From Antrihabitans cavernicola (GTDB lineage: Bacteria > Actinomycetota > Actinomycetes > Mycobacteriales > Mycobacteriaceae): a stretch of 64,000 nucleotides of DNA. The translations under genes and the position numbers were made by a program. Location: NCBI RefSeq assembly GCF_008297975.1, contig NZ_VLNY01000005.1, positions 62,001 through 126,000 of the forward strand. The letters are read 5' to 3'. Below the pieces are notes generated by a model. The model was not told the DNA's origin. It was given only the letters and a program-made list of their open reading frames with translations, and did not search any database. Position 1 is the stretch's first letter. Every line of letters starts with the position of its first letter. Shown here piece by piece: positions 48,391-56,501 of the stretch.

Positions 48391-49290
48391 ATGAACAACC
48401 GACCCGAAGAGACATACCTGGGCGTCATCGTTCCCTACGACTTCGCGCTCGATCGCGAGATCTGGCGGTGGACACCGAAGCGGCTGAACCTGTTGATCAC
48501 CCGAACCCCGCAACTGGGTCTGCCGTCGACGGTCGAAATGGCGGAGAACATCAGCAGCGACGAGACCGTGCGCAACGCGACGCGGCAACTGCTGACCACC
48601 GAGCCCGCCGCCGTCGTCTACCTGTGTACATCGGGAAGCTTCATCAAGGGCCCCCACGGCGAACGACAGATGCGTTCGGTCATGCAAGAGGCGGGCACAC
48701 CGATCGCCGTCACAACCGCAGGTGCGCTGATCGAGGCGTGCACAGCCCTCGGTATCCGCAAGATCGCGTTGGCAACGCCGTACATCGCGAGCATCACCGA
48801 CAAGCTTCGCTCATACCTCGAGGAGTCGGAGGTCGCCGTCACGTCGAGCATCGGCCTCGGCCGCGAGGACCGCATCTGGCAGGTCAGCGAAGAGCGCATC
48901 CGAGAGTTGGTCCTCGACGCCGATCACCCCGATGCCGACGCCATCTTCGTCAGCTGCACCAACTTGCGCACCTACGCGTTGATTCGGGAGCTCGAAGCCG
49001 ACCTCGGCAAGCCGATATTGACGGCCAACCAGGTATCGATCTGGGCCGCGATGCGTGCTGCAGGCATCAAGCAACCCGACATCAAGCAGCGACTGTTCAT
49101 CGACACGTGGCAGGGCAAGCGGCGAAACGGTCCGTCAAAGACCACCGTCGCGGCGCTCGAATCGCAGCGATTCACCCTCCACGCCTCGCAACCAGAGGTC
49201 TTGCGATGCGGCGGCGATGTCGTCGAGACCCCGAACGATCGTGGCGAACACGTTTCCCCGGACGAAACCGAAGTCGGGGTTGAGCAGTAG
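48391..49290 (+). CDS. Maleate isomerase/arylmalonate decarboxylase family protein 1
   Basis: About 299 residues from the ATG at 48391 (GAGG six bases upstream); an earlier ATG at 48295 would place an operator half-site inside the gene. It is of the Asp/Glu-racemase-fold family with two catalytic Cys: YLCTSGSF and FVSCTNLRTY, both present. TANQVSIWAAMRAAG closes the conserved region. Family members isomerise or decarboxylate small dicarboxylates. The last 50 residues or so run antisense over the 3' end of the DUF3830 gene and do not look like the family, so an earlier natural stop may have been lost. Probably regulated by the local GntR protein. Confidence 0.82.
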   Translation: MNNRPEETYLGVIVPYDFALDREIWRWTPKRLNLLITRTPQLGLPSTVEMAENISSDETVRNATRQLLTTEPAAVVYLCTSGSFIKGPHGERQMRSVMQEAGTPIAVTTAGALIEACTALGIRKIALATPYIASITDKLRSYLEESEVAVTSSIGLGREDRIWQVSEERIRELVLDADHPDADAIFVSCTNLRTYALIRELEADLGKPILTANQVSIWAAMRAAGIKQPDIKQRLFIDTWQGKRRNGPSKTTVAALESQRFTLHASQPEVLRCGGDVVETPNDRGEHVSPDETEVGVEQ

Positions 49291-49626
49291 GTTGTTGCGC
49301 TCGTAGAACAGGGCGAGGTCAATTTTCCCGCCCGATGCTCCGTAGCCGTGCGACTTCGCGGTGAGCTGCCAGGGCGCGAAGGTGAAGTACATGATGTCGC
49401 CGGGGATCGGCGTGATGGTTGGGTTCTCCGGCCCCGGTTCTTGCGCCGCGAATGCGTCGATCAGCGTGTAGATCTCGTTGCGCGCATATTTGGCGTGGTA
49501 GGCATTCTCCCCCAGCGGCAACGCATTCCAGACCGCATCACACGTTCGCGGGGCCAGATCGTCGAGCAGTTCGGCCACGCACGTGACGCCGCGCTTGGTC
49601 AACGAAATGTCGATGTACCGGGTCAT
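49135..49626 (-). CDS. DUF3830-like small protein (cyclophilin-like fold)
   Basis: A 163-residue protein with GGGAGG before its ATG. It starts MTRYIDISLTKRGVTCVAELL and continues with DAVWNALPLGENAYHAKYARNE, then PITPIPGDIMYF-type and FGFVRGNVFATI-type strands. This agrees with the DUF3830 family, which has a cyclophilin-like barrel and often lies beside maleate-isomerase-like and amidase genes in actinobacteria. No catalytic residues are known to me. It is divergent from the second maleate-isomerase-like gene across an operator and convergent with the first, overlapping it by about 156 bp. Confidence 0.7.
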   Translation of the reverse strand: MTRYIDISLTKRGVTCVAELLDDLAPRTCDAVWNALPLGENAYHAKYARNEIYTLIDAFAAQEPGPENPTITPIPGDIMYFTFAPWQLTAKSHGYGASGGKIDLALFYERNNLLLNPDFGFVRGNVFATIVRGLDDIAAASQDLWLRGVEGESLRFERRDGGL

Positions 49627-49653
49627 TCATGCCTCCCGTTGGGCAAAATGTAT

Positions 49654-49665
49654 ATTGTTGACAAT
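49654..49665. promoter_or_regulatory. GntR operator candidate 2, ATTGTTGACAAT
   Basis: A 12-bp palindrome broken only at the central pair, in the 64-bp region between the divergent DUF3830 and second maleate-isomerase-like genes. It contains a TTGACA that could be a -35 element, so binding would block transcription. Confidence 0.72.
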
Positions 49666-49690
49666 CATACGTGCTCGTCGCGGAGGTGAC

Positions 49691-50416
49691 ATGTCGAAGC
49701 AACTACCGACGGTCGGAATTCTGTATCCCGGGTATTCGGCAGAGGACGATTTCCCCCGCTTCGAGTCCCTGCTGGACAACGAGATCGCGCTGCCCGTTCA
49801 GCACACGCTGATGAACGAAGACGCGCATCGACTCGACGCGCTGCTCGACTGGGGTCGACCCGAAACCCTGTCCGCGGGAGCCGCAGCGCTGCAGACAGTT
49901 TCGCCCGATGCGGTGATGTGGGCGTGTACCAGCGGCAGCTTCGCGTACGGCTGGGACGGTGCGCACGATCAGGCCGCGCAGCTTGCCGAATCCGCAGGCG
50001 TGCCGGCGTCGAGCACGTCTTTGGCGTTCGTGGATGCATTGCGGTCGTTACGAATTCGCAAGGTCGCCATTGCCGCCACCTACCCTGCCGATGTCGCGGC
50101 GTTGTTCGAGCAATTCTTGGCCGCGGCGGACATCGAGGTGATCCGCGTCAGCAGCCACGAGATCTTCACCGCCGCCGAGGTGGGCACCCTGTCACGTGAG
50201 CGCTTACTCGACATCGCACAATCCGGCGACGACGCGTTCGCCGACGCAATCCTGTTGCCCGACACAGCCTTCCACACCGCCGGTCATCTGGAGGCGCTGG
50301 AAACCCAGGTGGGCAAGCCGGTACTGACAGCCAACCAGGTGACCGTCTGGCAGGCATTGCGGTTGGCACGAACATCGACTCGACGGGACGGTTTAGGAAG
50401 CTTGTTCCGCGCCTAG
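49691..50416 (+). CDS. Maleate isomerase family protein 2, lacking the second Cys
   Basis: A 241-residue protein from the ATG at 49691, with GGAGG just upstream. It is a paralogue of the protein encoded at 48391. The first catalytic Cys is kept (WACTSGSF). At the second site, where the paralogue has SCTNLRT, this protein reads PDTAFHT, so the second Cys is replaced by Asp. The shared TANQVTVWQALRLA block confirms the alignment. A one-Cys variant cannot use the usual two-base racemase or isomerase mechanism and may have another reaction or a binding role. A long hairpin follows the stop. Confidence 0.82.
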   Translation: MSKQLPTVGILYPGYSAEDDFPRFESLLDNEIALPVQHTLMNEDAHRLDALLDWGRPETLSAGAAALQTVSPDAVMWACTSGSFAYGWDGAHDQAAQLAESAGVPASSTSLAFVDALRSLRIRKVAIAATYPADVAALFEQFLAAADIEVIRVSSHEIFTAAEVGTLSRERLLDIAQSGDDAFADAILLPDTAFHTAGHLEALETQVGKPVLTANQVTVWQALRLARTSTRRDGLGSLFRA

Positions 50417-50426
50417 GCGGCTCCGC

Positions 50427-50476
50427 CGCAGGTGAGCGGTTCCTTGGTGTCTGGACCAACTAAACGCTCACCTGCG
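50427..50476. terminator. Bidirectional terminator between convergent genes
   Basis: Perfect 12-bp arms CGCAGGTGAGCG and CGCTCACCTGCG enclose an inner TTGGT/ACCAA stem. The element fills most of the 70-bp gap between the second maleate-isomerase-like gene and the D-2-hydroxyacid dehydrogenase gene, which converge here. Confidence 0.8.
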
Positions 50477-50486
50477 CGAAGCGCAG

Positions 50487-51458
50487 TCAGCCGGGGACGT
50501 AGCCCCGCTTCTTGTCCACGACGTTGATCAGCGGTTTGCCATCGAAGTAACGAAATGCGTTGTCGATGAACAGGTCTGCAAGACGATCGCGCCACCCGAC
50601 GGCATCGCCGCTCATGTGCGGCGTGATCAGGACCTGCTCCATCGACCAGAGCGGATGGTCCGGCGGAAGCGGTTCGGTCTCGAACACGTCGAGCGCGGCG
50701 CCCGCGATCACACCGGCGCGCAACGCGTCGACCACGTGATCGGTTACGACCAGCTCGCCGCGTCCGACGTTGATCAGCCTCGCAGTCGCAGGCATCGCCG
50801 CCAGCACAGCTTTGTCCACCAAGCCACGTGTCTGGTCGGTCAGCGGTGCCAGCAGAACCAGGTAGTCCACATCACGCACCAGACTCGCCAGCTCCGTGCT
50901 GGCATGCACCCTGCCGAAGTCGGAGTCGTCGGTACGCGCAGTACGGCCGACGCCCTCGACCTGCATGCCCACGGCGGTCAGCAGTCGGGCGGTTTCCCGG
51001 CCTATCGAACCCGTGCCGACCACCAACGCGCGCGCGCCGCCGATCTGCTCGGTCTGACGGTGCTCCCATGTCCCCGCCGCTTGCAGCGCAATCGACTTCG
51101 CCGATCCCTTGGCAAAGGCGAGGATGGAGCCCAGCACGAACTCCGCGATCGGCCTGTCGAAGACTCCGCGCGAATTGGTCACCAGCACATCGGAATCGAC
51201 AAGGCTGTCGAACAATAGTGTGTCAACGCCCGCCGAGGCGGCGTGCACCCACCGCAGCTTCTTCGCGCGCGGCCACACCGTCTGCAACGCGCCGGAGAAG
51301 AAGTCCCAGATCAGCACCGCATCGGCGCCGTCGACGGCGTCACCGAGCGTGTCGGCCGTCGCGTAGCGCACCTCGGCCATGTCTTCCACCGGGCCGAGCC
51401 GCGGCCGATGGTCGGCGTGCAGAACTGCGATCACCGAATCACCCACCGGGAAGTTCAC
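50487..51458 (-). CDS. D-2-hydroxyacid dehydrogenase, NAD(P)-dependent
   Basis: A 323-residue protein from a GTG at 51458 that overlaps the end of the regulator gene by 20 bp. It has the dinucleotide-binding GTGSIGRETARLL, INVGRGELV with the catalytic Arg region, a Glu in FETEPLPPDHPLW and the His in LITPHMSGD. It interconverts a 2-keto acid and a D-2-hydroxy acid in the cytosol. It lies in the run GntR - dehydrogenase at the 3' end of the minus-strand operon, whose FAD/Fe-S enzyme also handles D-2-hydroxy acids, which suggests such an intermediate. Confidence 0.88.
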   Translation of the reverse strand: MNFPVGDSVIAVLHADHRPRLGPVEDMAEVRYATADTLGDAVDGADAVLIWDFFSGALQTVWPRAKKLRWVHAASAGVDTLLFDSLVDSDVLVTNSRGVFDRPIAEFVLGSILAFAKGSAKSIALQAAGTWEHRQTEQIGGARALVVGTGSIGRETARLLTAVGMQVEGVGRTARTDDSDFGRVHASTELASLVRDVDYLVLLAPLTDQTRGLVDKAVLAAMPATARLINVGRGELVVTDHVVDALRAGVIAGAALDVFETEPLPPDHPLWSMEQVLITPHMSGDAVGWRDRLADLFIDNAFRYFDGKPLINVVDKKRGYVPG

Positions 51459-52146
51459 CGTCCCGCAGTCGATCTCGTTCCGCGGTCAGCATCGTCAGGT
51501 CTTCGACCGCCGTCGCCATGTGCTTACGAATGGTGGCAGACAGTTCTTCCCACGGTCCCGCGTCGAGCAGGTCGACTATGCGCTGGTGCTCCTCGGTCAA
51601 TGCCTGTGGTCGATGGTACGCATTTTCGAGGTGGACCATGCAGATCCGAGATTCCGCTGCAAGCGTCGCGTAGATGCGTACCAGCCGCGAGTTGCCCGTC
51701 GATTCCACAAGTGACGCATGAAATTTCAGGTCCTCCAGCGCCAGCTGCTGCCAATCGTTGGCCTCGACGATCTCAGGCATGGTCGCAACGATCGCCGACA
51801 GCCTGGCCACCGCCGCTGCCTTCGAATCGTGATCGCCCTCGAACACAATCCTGGCCGCCGCAAGCTCGACTGCTTCTCTGGCGGCATAGATCTCTGCGAT
51901 ATCCGCCGGCGTCAGTTCGACGACGAACACACCTCTGTTGCGGTGACTGATCAACAAACCCTCTTGCGAGAGCCGCTGCAACGCTTCACGAACGGGGCCG
52001 CGGGAAATGCCAAGTTGCTCGGCGAGGTGCGCTTCGCTGAGCTGCTCGCCCGGCGCATACGAGCCGTCGAGGACCCGCTCGCGCAGCTGATCGGCAATCA
52101 GCACCGATGTTTGCGGCGCATTCAGTGGGGCAAGCCTTCTACTCAT
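51439..52146 (-). CDS. GntR-family regulator, FadR/FCD subgroup
   Basis: About 235 residues from the ATG at 52146 (GAGG upstream). The N-terminal winged helix-turn-helix is HLAEQLGISRGPVREALQRL. The C-terminal FCD effector domain shows the metal/ligand residues in LEDLKFHASLV, ALTEEHQRI and IRKHMATA. FCD regulators usually bind a carboxylate ligand and leave DNA when it is present. The three ATTGT-YR-ACAAT palindromes in this locus (48216, 49654, 57779) match the known operator pattern of the subgroup. No copy stands directly before this gene, which is probably transcribed with the upstream dehydrogenase and aminotransferase genes from the 57779 promoter. Confidence 0.9.
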   Translation of the reverse strand: MSRRLAPLNAPQTSVLIADQLRERVLDGSYAPGEQLSEAHLAEQLGISRGPVREALQRLSQEGLLISHRNRGVFVVELTPADIAEIYAAREAVELAAARIVFEGDHDSKAAAVARLSAIVATMPEIVEANDWQQLALEDLKFHASLVESTGNSRLVRIYATLAAESRICMVHLENAYHRPQALTEEHQRIVDLLDAGPWEELSATIRKHMATAVEDLTMLTAERDRLRDGELPGG

Positions 52147-52173
52147 CACGTCCTCGCTTCAGGCACGAAAAGT

Positions 52174-53616
52174 TCACGCTCTGGGAATCGCCAGGTATTT
52201 GTACTCCAGGAACTCGTCGATGCCCACACGGCCACCTTCACGACCCAGCCCCGACTGCTTGACACCACCGAACGGCGCCGCCGGATTGGACACCAAACCG
52301 GTGTTCAGCCCGACCATCCCGACCTCCATCCGATCGCTGAGCCGCAGCGCGCGATCGATGTCCTGGGTGAACAGATAGCCGACCAGCCCCCACTCCGTGT
52401 CGTTGGCCGCGTCGATCACGTCGTCCTCGTCGTCGAACACCACGATCGGTGCGACGGGGCCGAAGATCTCGGTGTTCATCAGCTCGGACTCCGCCGAGAC
52501 ATCGGCAAGGACGGTCGGCGGATAGAAGTGGCCCGCTCCCCCGGCAGGCTTACCGCCCGCGACGACGCGCGCACCTTTGTCGACGGCATCGGCCACCAAA
52601 GTCTGCACCTTCTCCAGACCGGCCTTGTCGATGAGCGGTCCGATGTCGACGCCGGAATCCGCGCCGTTGCCGACAGTGAGCGCAGTCATCCGCGCAGCCA
52701 ACTTCTCAGCGAATTCGTTTGCGACAGAGCTGTGTACGAAGAAGCGATTTGCTGCGGTGCACGCCTCTCCCATATTTCGCAGCTTGGCGACCATGGCACC
52801 GTCGACCGCGCGATCGAGGTCGGCGTCGGCGCAGACGACGAACGGGGCGTTGCCGCCCAACTCCATCGAGGTCCGCATGACAGTGGTCGCGGCCTGCCCG
52901 AGCAGGAGTTTGCCGACCTCGGTGGAGCCGGTGAAGCTGACTTTGCGCGCCAACCCCCCTTCCAGCCACGGCTTGACGACCAAGCCTGCATCGCTGGTGG
53001 TCACCACGTTCAGCACACCTGGTGGCAGGCCCGCATCCTCGAGAATCTGTGCAAGGGCCAGGGCCGTGAGTGGTGTCTGCTCGGCCGGTTTGAACACCAT
53101 GGTGCAACCGGCCGCGATCGCAGGACCGATCTTGCGGGTGCCCATCGCAAGCGGAAAGTTCCACGGGGTCACCAGGACACACGGCCCGACGGGGACGCGC
53201 GTCACGACGATCCGGTTCTTGCCGTCGCCCGTCGCGGTGTGATCACCGCCGATCCGCACAGCCTCTTCGGAGAACCAGCGAAAGAACTCCGCCGCGTAGG
53301 CGACTTCGCCGCGAGCCTCGGCCAACGGTTTGCCCATCTCGGCGGTCATGAGAGCGGCGAGGTCGTCGGTGCGATCGACGATCAGGTCGTAGGCGCGGCG
53401 CAGGATCTCGCTTCGAGCCCGGGGTGCTGTTCGGCCCCAATCCTCTTGTGCCGCTGCGGCGGCCCGGATCGCGCGGTCGGCATCTGCTGCACCGCCGTCG
53501 GCAACGGCAGCGAGTACCTCTTCGGTCGCCGGGTTCTCGACGTCGAAGGTGCGGCCGGATTCCGCCGGCGTCCACTTACCGTCGATGTAGAGATCGGTGG
53601 GCGTGTTCAGGCTCAT
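52174..53616 (-). CDS. NAD(P)-dependent succinate-semialdehyde-type dehydrogenase
   Basis: A 480-residue aldehyde dehydrogenase. It has VTPWNFPLAMGTRKIGPA, the Glu in MELGGNAPFVV, the catalytic Cys in GEACTAANRF and EIFGPVAPIV. Close in pattern to the GabD group that oxidises succinate semialdehyde or similar omega-aldehydes to dicarboxylates. Its ATG overlaps the stop of the FAD/Fe-S gene by four bases. With the class III aminotransferase encoded upstream, it forms the standard pair for omega-amino acids: transaminate, then oxidise the semialdehyde. Confidence 0.92.
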   Translation of the reverse strand: MSLNTPTDLYIDGKWTPAESGRTFDVENPATEEVLAAVADGGAADADRAIRAAAAAQEDWGRTAPRARSEILRRAYDLIVDRTDDLAALMTAEMGKPLAEARGEVAYAAEFFRWFSEEAVRIGGDHTATGDGKNRIVVTRVPVGPCVLVTPWNFPLAMGTRKIGPAIAAGCTMVFKPAEQTPLTALALAQILEDAGLPPGVLNVVTTSDAGLVVKPWLEGGLARKVSFTGSTEVGKLLLGQAATTVMRTSMELGGNAPFVVCADADLDRAVDGAMVAKLRNMGEACTAANRFFVHSSVANEFAEKLAARMTALTVGNGADSGVDIGPLIDKAGLEKVQTLVADAVDKGARVVAGGKPAGGAGHFYPPTVLADVSAESELMNTEIFGPVAPIVVFDDEDDVIDAANDTEWGLVGYLFTQDIDRALRLSDRMEVGMVGLNTGLVSNPAAPFGGVKQSGLGREGGRVGIDEFLEYKYLAIPRA

Positions 53617-56501
53617 GCGCGCTCCTCGCGTCGGGGATCGAGTAGTTGGGCGAGATGTAAGGAATCACGTTCAGGTTGCAGCTGATTCACCTGCATCGCG
53701 CAACTGAATCCGTCGGTCAACACTGCCGCCGCAGGGGCGGTGGCTCGCAGCGCGGGGGCGAGGGCCTGCTCGGCGACCTTCATGCTCAGGTCGTAGTGCT
53801 CAGCTTCGAAGCCGAAGTTGCCTGCGACACCGCAGCATCCGGTCGCCTCGCGAACCTGGCCGATCCCAACCGCGGCAAGCGCCTTTCGTTGCACCGAGGC
53901 TCCGAAAACCGAGTACTCGTGGCAATGGGTTTGCACCGTCACCTGATCCGGCAGCGGCGTGGTCGGTTGCCACCCGGCCTCGCTCTGTTCGACCACTGCT
54001 GTCGCAAAGCTGCGTACCCGATCGGCGACGCGGCGGGCAGCGGGCGTGTGGATCAGTTCCGGCAAGTCCTTGCGCAGCGCAGCAGCACAACTCGGTTCGA
54101 CGACGACGATCGGTCGATCTGTGCCGTCGTCGAGCGCAGCGGCGGTTTTGGCGAGAACCTTCTTCGCCTTCGACAACTGGCCCGTCGATATCCACGTCAA
54201 CCCACAGCACACGTCGGTGCGACATTCGGTGGTGTGGCCTGCATCTTCCAGTACACGTTTCGCCGACCCTGCGACGTCGGCCCGGAAGCCACGAGTGAAG
54301 GTATCGAGAACGAGAACGGTGTCCGCATGCTCGACCGGCTCACCCAGTTCGCGGCGAAGCTGCTTGTGGGAAGCGAACTTCGGGAGCTGACGCTGATCCG
54401 TCAGCCCCGCCAACCTGCCTGCCTTCGGGTTGGCGAATTTGTTCACGACGGGAGCAAGCCTCGACGTCGCCTCGAGCCAGGTAGGTAGCCAACCGAGGCT
54501 GTAATGCGAGAGCGGACGGCGTCGGCCCCGGTAGTAGTGGTCGTAGAACTCCGACTTGTAGGTGGCTATGTCGACACCGGTCGGGCAGTCGGTGGAGCAC
54601 GCCTTGCAGGAGAGACATAGGTCGAGGGATTCACGAACCTCGTCGGATCGCCAGCCGTCCGCCACCGTCGGTGCGGTTCGCACCATGTCCTGCAACGTCC
54701 GCGCACGACCACGGGTGGAATCCTTCTCGTCGCCGGTGGCACGGAAGCTGGGACACATCACACCGCCGGACGACGCGCGACACCGGCCGACGCCGATGCA
54801 GCCTTGCACCGCATGAACGAACGGGTCGACGTCATGTGTGGAGGTCAGCTCGAAACTGGTGTTCCACGTGCGCGGTTGGATGTCGGCGAGCGCGAGGTCG
54901 GCGAGCATCGGAGCCGGATCGACGATACTGCCGGGATTCAGGATCGCGTGGGGATCCCACAGCTGCTTGAATTTGGCGAAAGCGCTCATCACCGCGGGCG
55001 AGTACATCGTGGGCAGAACGCTGGAGCGCGCCCGTCCGTCGCCGTGCTCGCCCGACACCGAACCGCCGAACCGGACACACATCTCGGCGGCACGGCGCAC
55101 GAACGTCGCCATCACCTGCCTGCCCTCGTCGGTGCGTTGATCGAAAGTGATGCGAACGTGCATGCACCCGGCACCGAAATGCCCGTACATCACGCCGGTG
55201 AGGCCGAATTCGTCCAGCAGGGAGCGGAATTCGACGAGGTAGTCGGCGAGTTTCTCCGGCGCGACGGCGGAGTCTTCCCAGCCGGGCCAGGATTCCAAGG
55301 GGCGAGCGGAGCGACGGGGGTCGTCACAGTCGCCACCCTCGACCAAGCGCGCCGACAGTCCCGCCCCGTCCTCGCGGACGCGCCACAGCGCCGCACGCTC
55401 GGCCGGGTCGCCGACTACCCGTCCCTCGACCAATCGTCCCAGACCGCGAAGCTGTTGCAGCAGTTCGCTACTGCGGCGAGCCACGTCGCCGGCATCGGCA
55501 CCGTCCAAGTCCACGTAGAGCCACGCGCCACCGTCGGGCAAGCCGGTCACCGAATCGGCACCTCGCCGGTGCCGCATCGTATCGACGATCGCCGAGTCGA
55601 TTCCCTCGACGGCCGCAGGCGAGAATTCCAGGATGGTCATCACGTCGCGGGCGGCCTCGACGACGTCGCGGTAGCCAAGGCACAGCAGTTGCGCGGCAGG
55701 CGGGACCGGAACCAGAGTCACGACGGCACCGACGATCACGGCACAGGTGCCTTCGCTACCGACCAGAGCGCGGGCAACGTCGAAGCCGTTCTCCGGCAGC
55801 AGATTGCCGAGATGAAATCCGGATACCTGCCGCGGAATTCGTCCCAACTCCAAGCGAAACTCGGACAGATATTCGTCGGTGAGCGCGCGCAAACCCGCTT
55901 CCAACTCGGCCGCTCGTGCATTCGCCGCTGCATCGGCTGGGTCGGTGGCACGAAGTCCGGTGCGAGTCGCAGTGACGCGCACACCGTCGGCGGTCACCAC
56001 GTCGAGGGCGACGACGTGATCGGATGTGCGACCGTAGCGCACCGAGTGATTTCCGCACGCGTCGTTGCCGATTACGCCGCCCACAGTCGCACGCGACTTG
56101 CTGGACGGATCGGGGGCGAAGGTCAGGGCATTGCCGGTCACCCGGGCCAGATATGCCTGCAAATCACTGAGCACCACACCCGGTTCCACCGTCGCGGTAC
56201 GCGCGACCTCGTCGACCGCCAGTACGCGGCTCATGTGCCGCGAGAAGTCGATCACCACTCCCGGACCGATTGCGTTGCCCGCCATCGACGTTCCGCCGCC
56301 GCGCGAGGTGATCGCAATGCCGCGCAGTGCGCACTCACGCACCACGGTCGCCGTCTCGTCGGCCGAATGCGGAAACGCGACGGCCAGCGGCGGCACCCGG
56401 TAGTTCGATGCGTCGTATGCATATTCGGCCAGCCGCCGCGCGTCGGTATCGAGAACCACTCCGGCCGAGGCCAATTCGGCTATCAGGCGTGTGTCATCCA
56501 C
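53613..56501 (-). CDS. Fused FAD-binding and Fe-S D-2-hydroxyacid dehydrogenase (GlcD-GlcF type)
   Basis: A 962-residue protein from a GTG at 56501 that overlaps the aminotransferase stop. Residues 1-270 bind FAD (PCMH fold: ITSRGGGTSMAGNAIGPG, GGVIGNDACGNHSVRYG). Residues 270-540 are the FAD-linked oxidase C-domain (YGHFGAGCMHVR, SGEHGDGRARS). Around residues 570-650 are Cys-rich Fe-S motifs (CIGVGRC, CLSCKACSTDCPTGVD). The C-terminal part has two CCG-type motifs (DVCCGLTW, CCGVAGNFG). Such fusions oxidise D-lactate, D-2-hydroxyglutarate or glycolate and pass electrons to the quinone pool at the membrane. All metal and FAD motifs look intact. Confidence 0.92.
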   Translation of the reverse strand: MDDTRLIAELASAGVVLDTDARRLAEYAYDASNYRVPPLAVAFPHSADETATVVRECALRGIAITSRGGGTSMAGNAIGPGVVIDFSRHMSRVLAVDEVARTATVEPGVVLSDLQAYLARVTGNALTFAPDPSSKSRATVGGVIGNDACGNHSVRYGRTSDHVVALDVVTADGVRVTATRTGLRATDPADAAANARAAELEAGLRALTDEYLSEFRLELGRIPRQVSGFHLGNLLPENGFDVARALVGSEGTCAVIVGAVVTLVPVPPAAQLLCLGYRDVVEAARDVMTILEFSPAAVEGIDSAIVDTMRHRRGADSVTGLPDGGAWLYVDLDGADAGDVARRSSELLQQLRGLGRLVEGRVVGDPAERAALWRVREDGAGLSARLVEGGDCDDPRRSARPLESWPGWEDSAVAPEKLADYLVEFRSLLDEFGLTGVMYGHFGAGCMHVRITFDQRTDEGRQVMATFVRRAAEMCVRFGGSVSGEHGDGRARSSVLPTMYSPAVMSAFAKFKQLWDPHAILNPGSIVDPAPMLADLALADIQPRTWNTSFELTSTHDVDPFVHAVQGCIGVGRCRASSGGVMCPSFRATGDEKDSTRGRARTLQDMVRTAPTVADGWRSDEVRESLDLCLSCKACSTDCPTGVDIATYKSEFYDHYYRGRRRPLSHYSLGWLPTWLEATSRLAPVVNKFANPKAGRLAGLTDQRQLPKFASHKQLRRELGEPVEHADTVLVLDTFTRGFRADVAGSAKRVLEDAGHTTECRTDVCCGLTWISTGQLSKAKKVLAKTAAALDDGTDRPIVVVEPSCAAALRKDLPELIHTPAARRVADRVRSFATAVVEQSEAGWQPTTPLPDQVTVQTHCHEYSVFGASVQRKALAAVGIGQVREATGCCGVAGNFGFEAEHYDLSMKVAEQALAPALRATAPAAAVLTDGFSCAMQVNQLQPERDSLHLAQLLDPRREERA

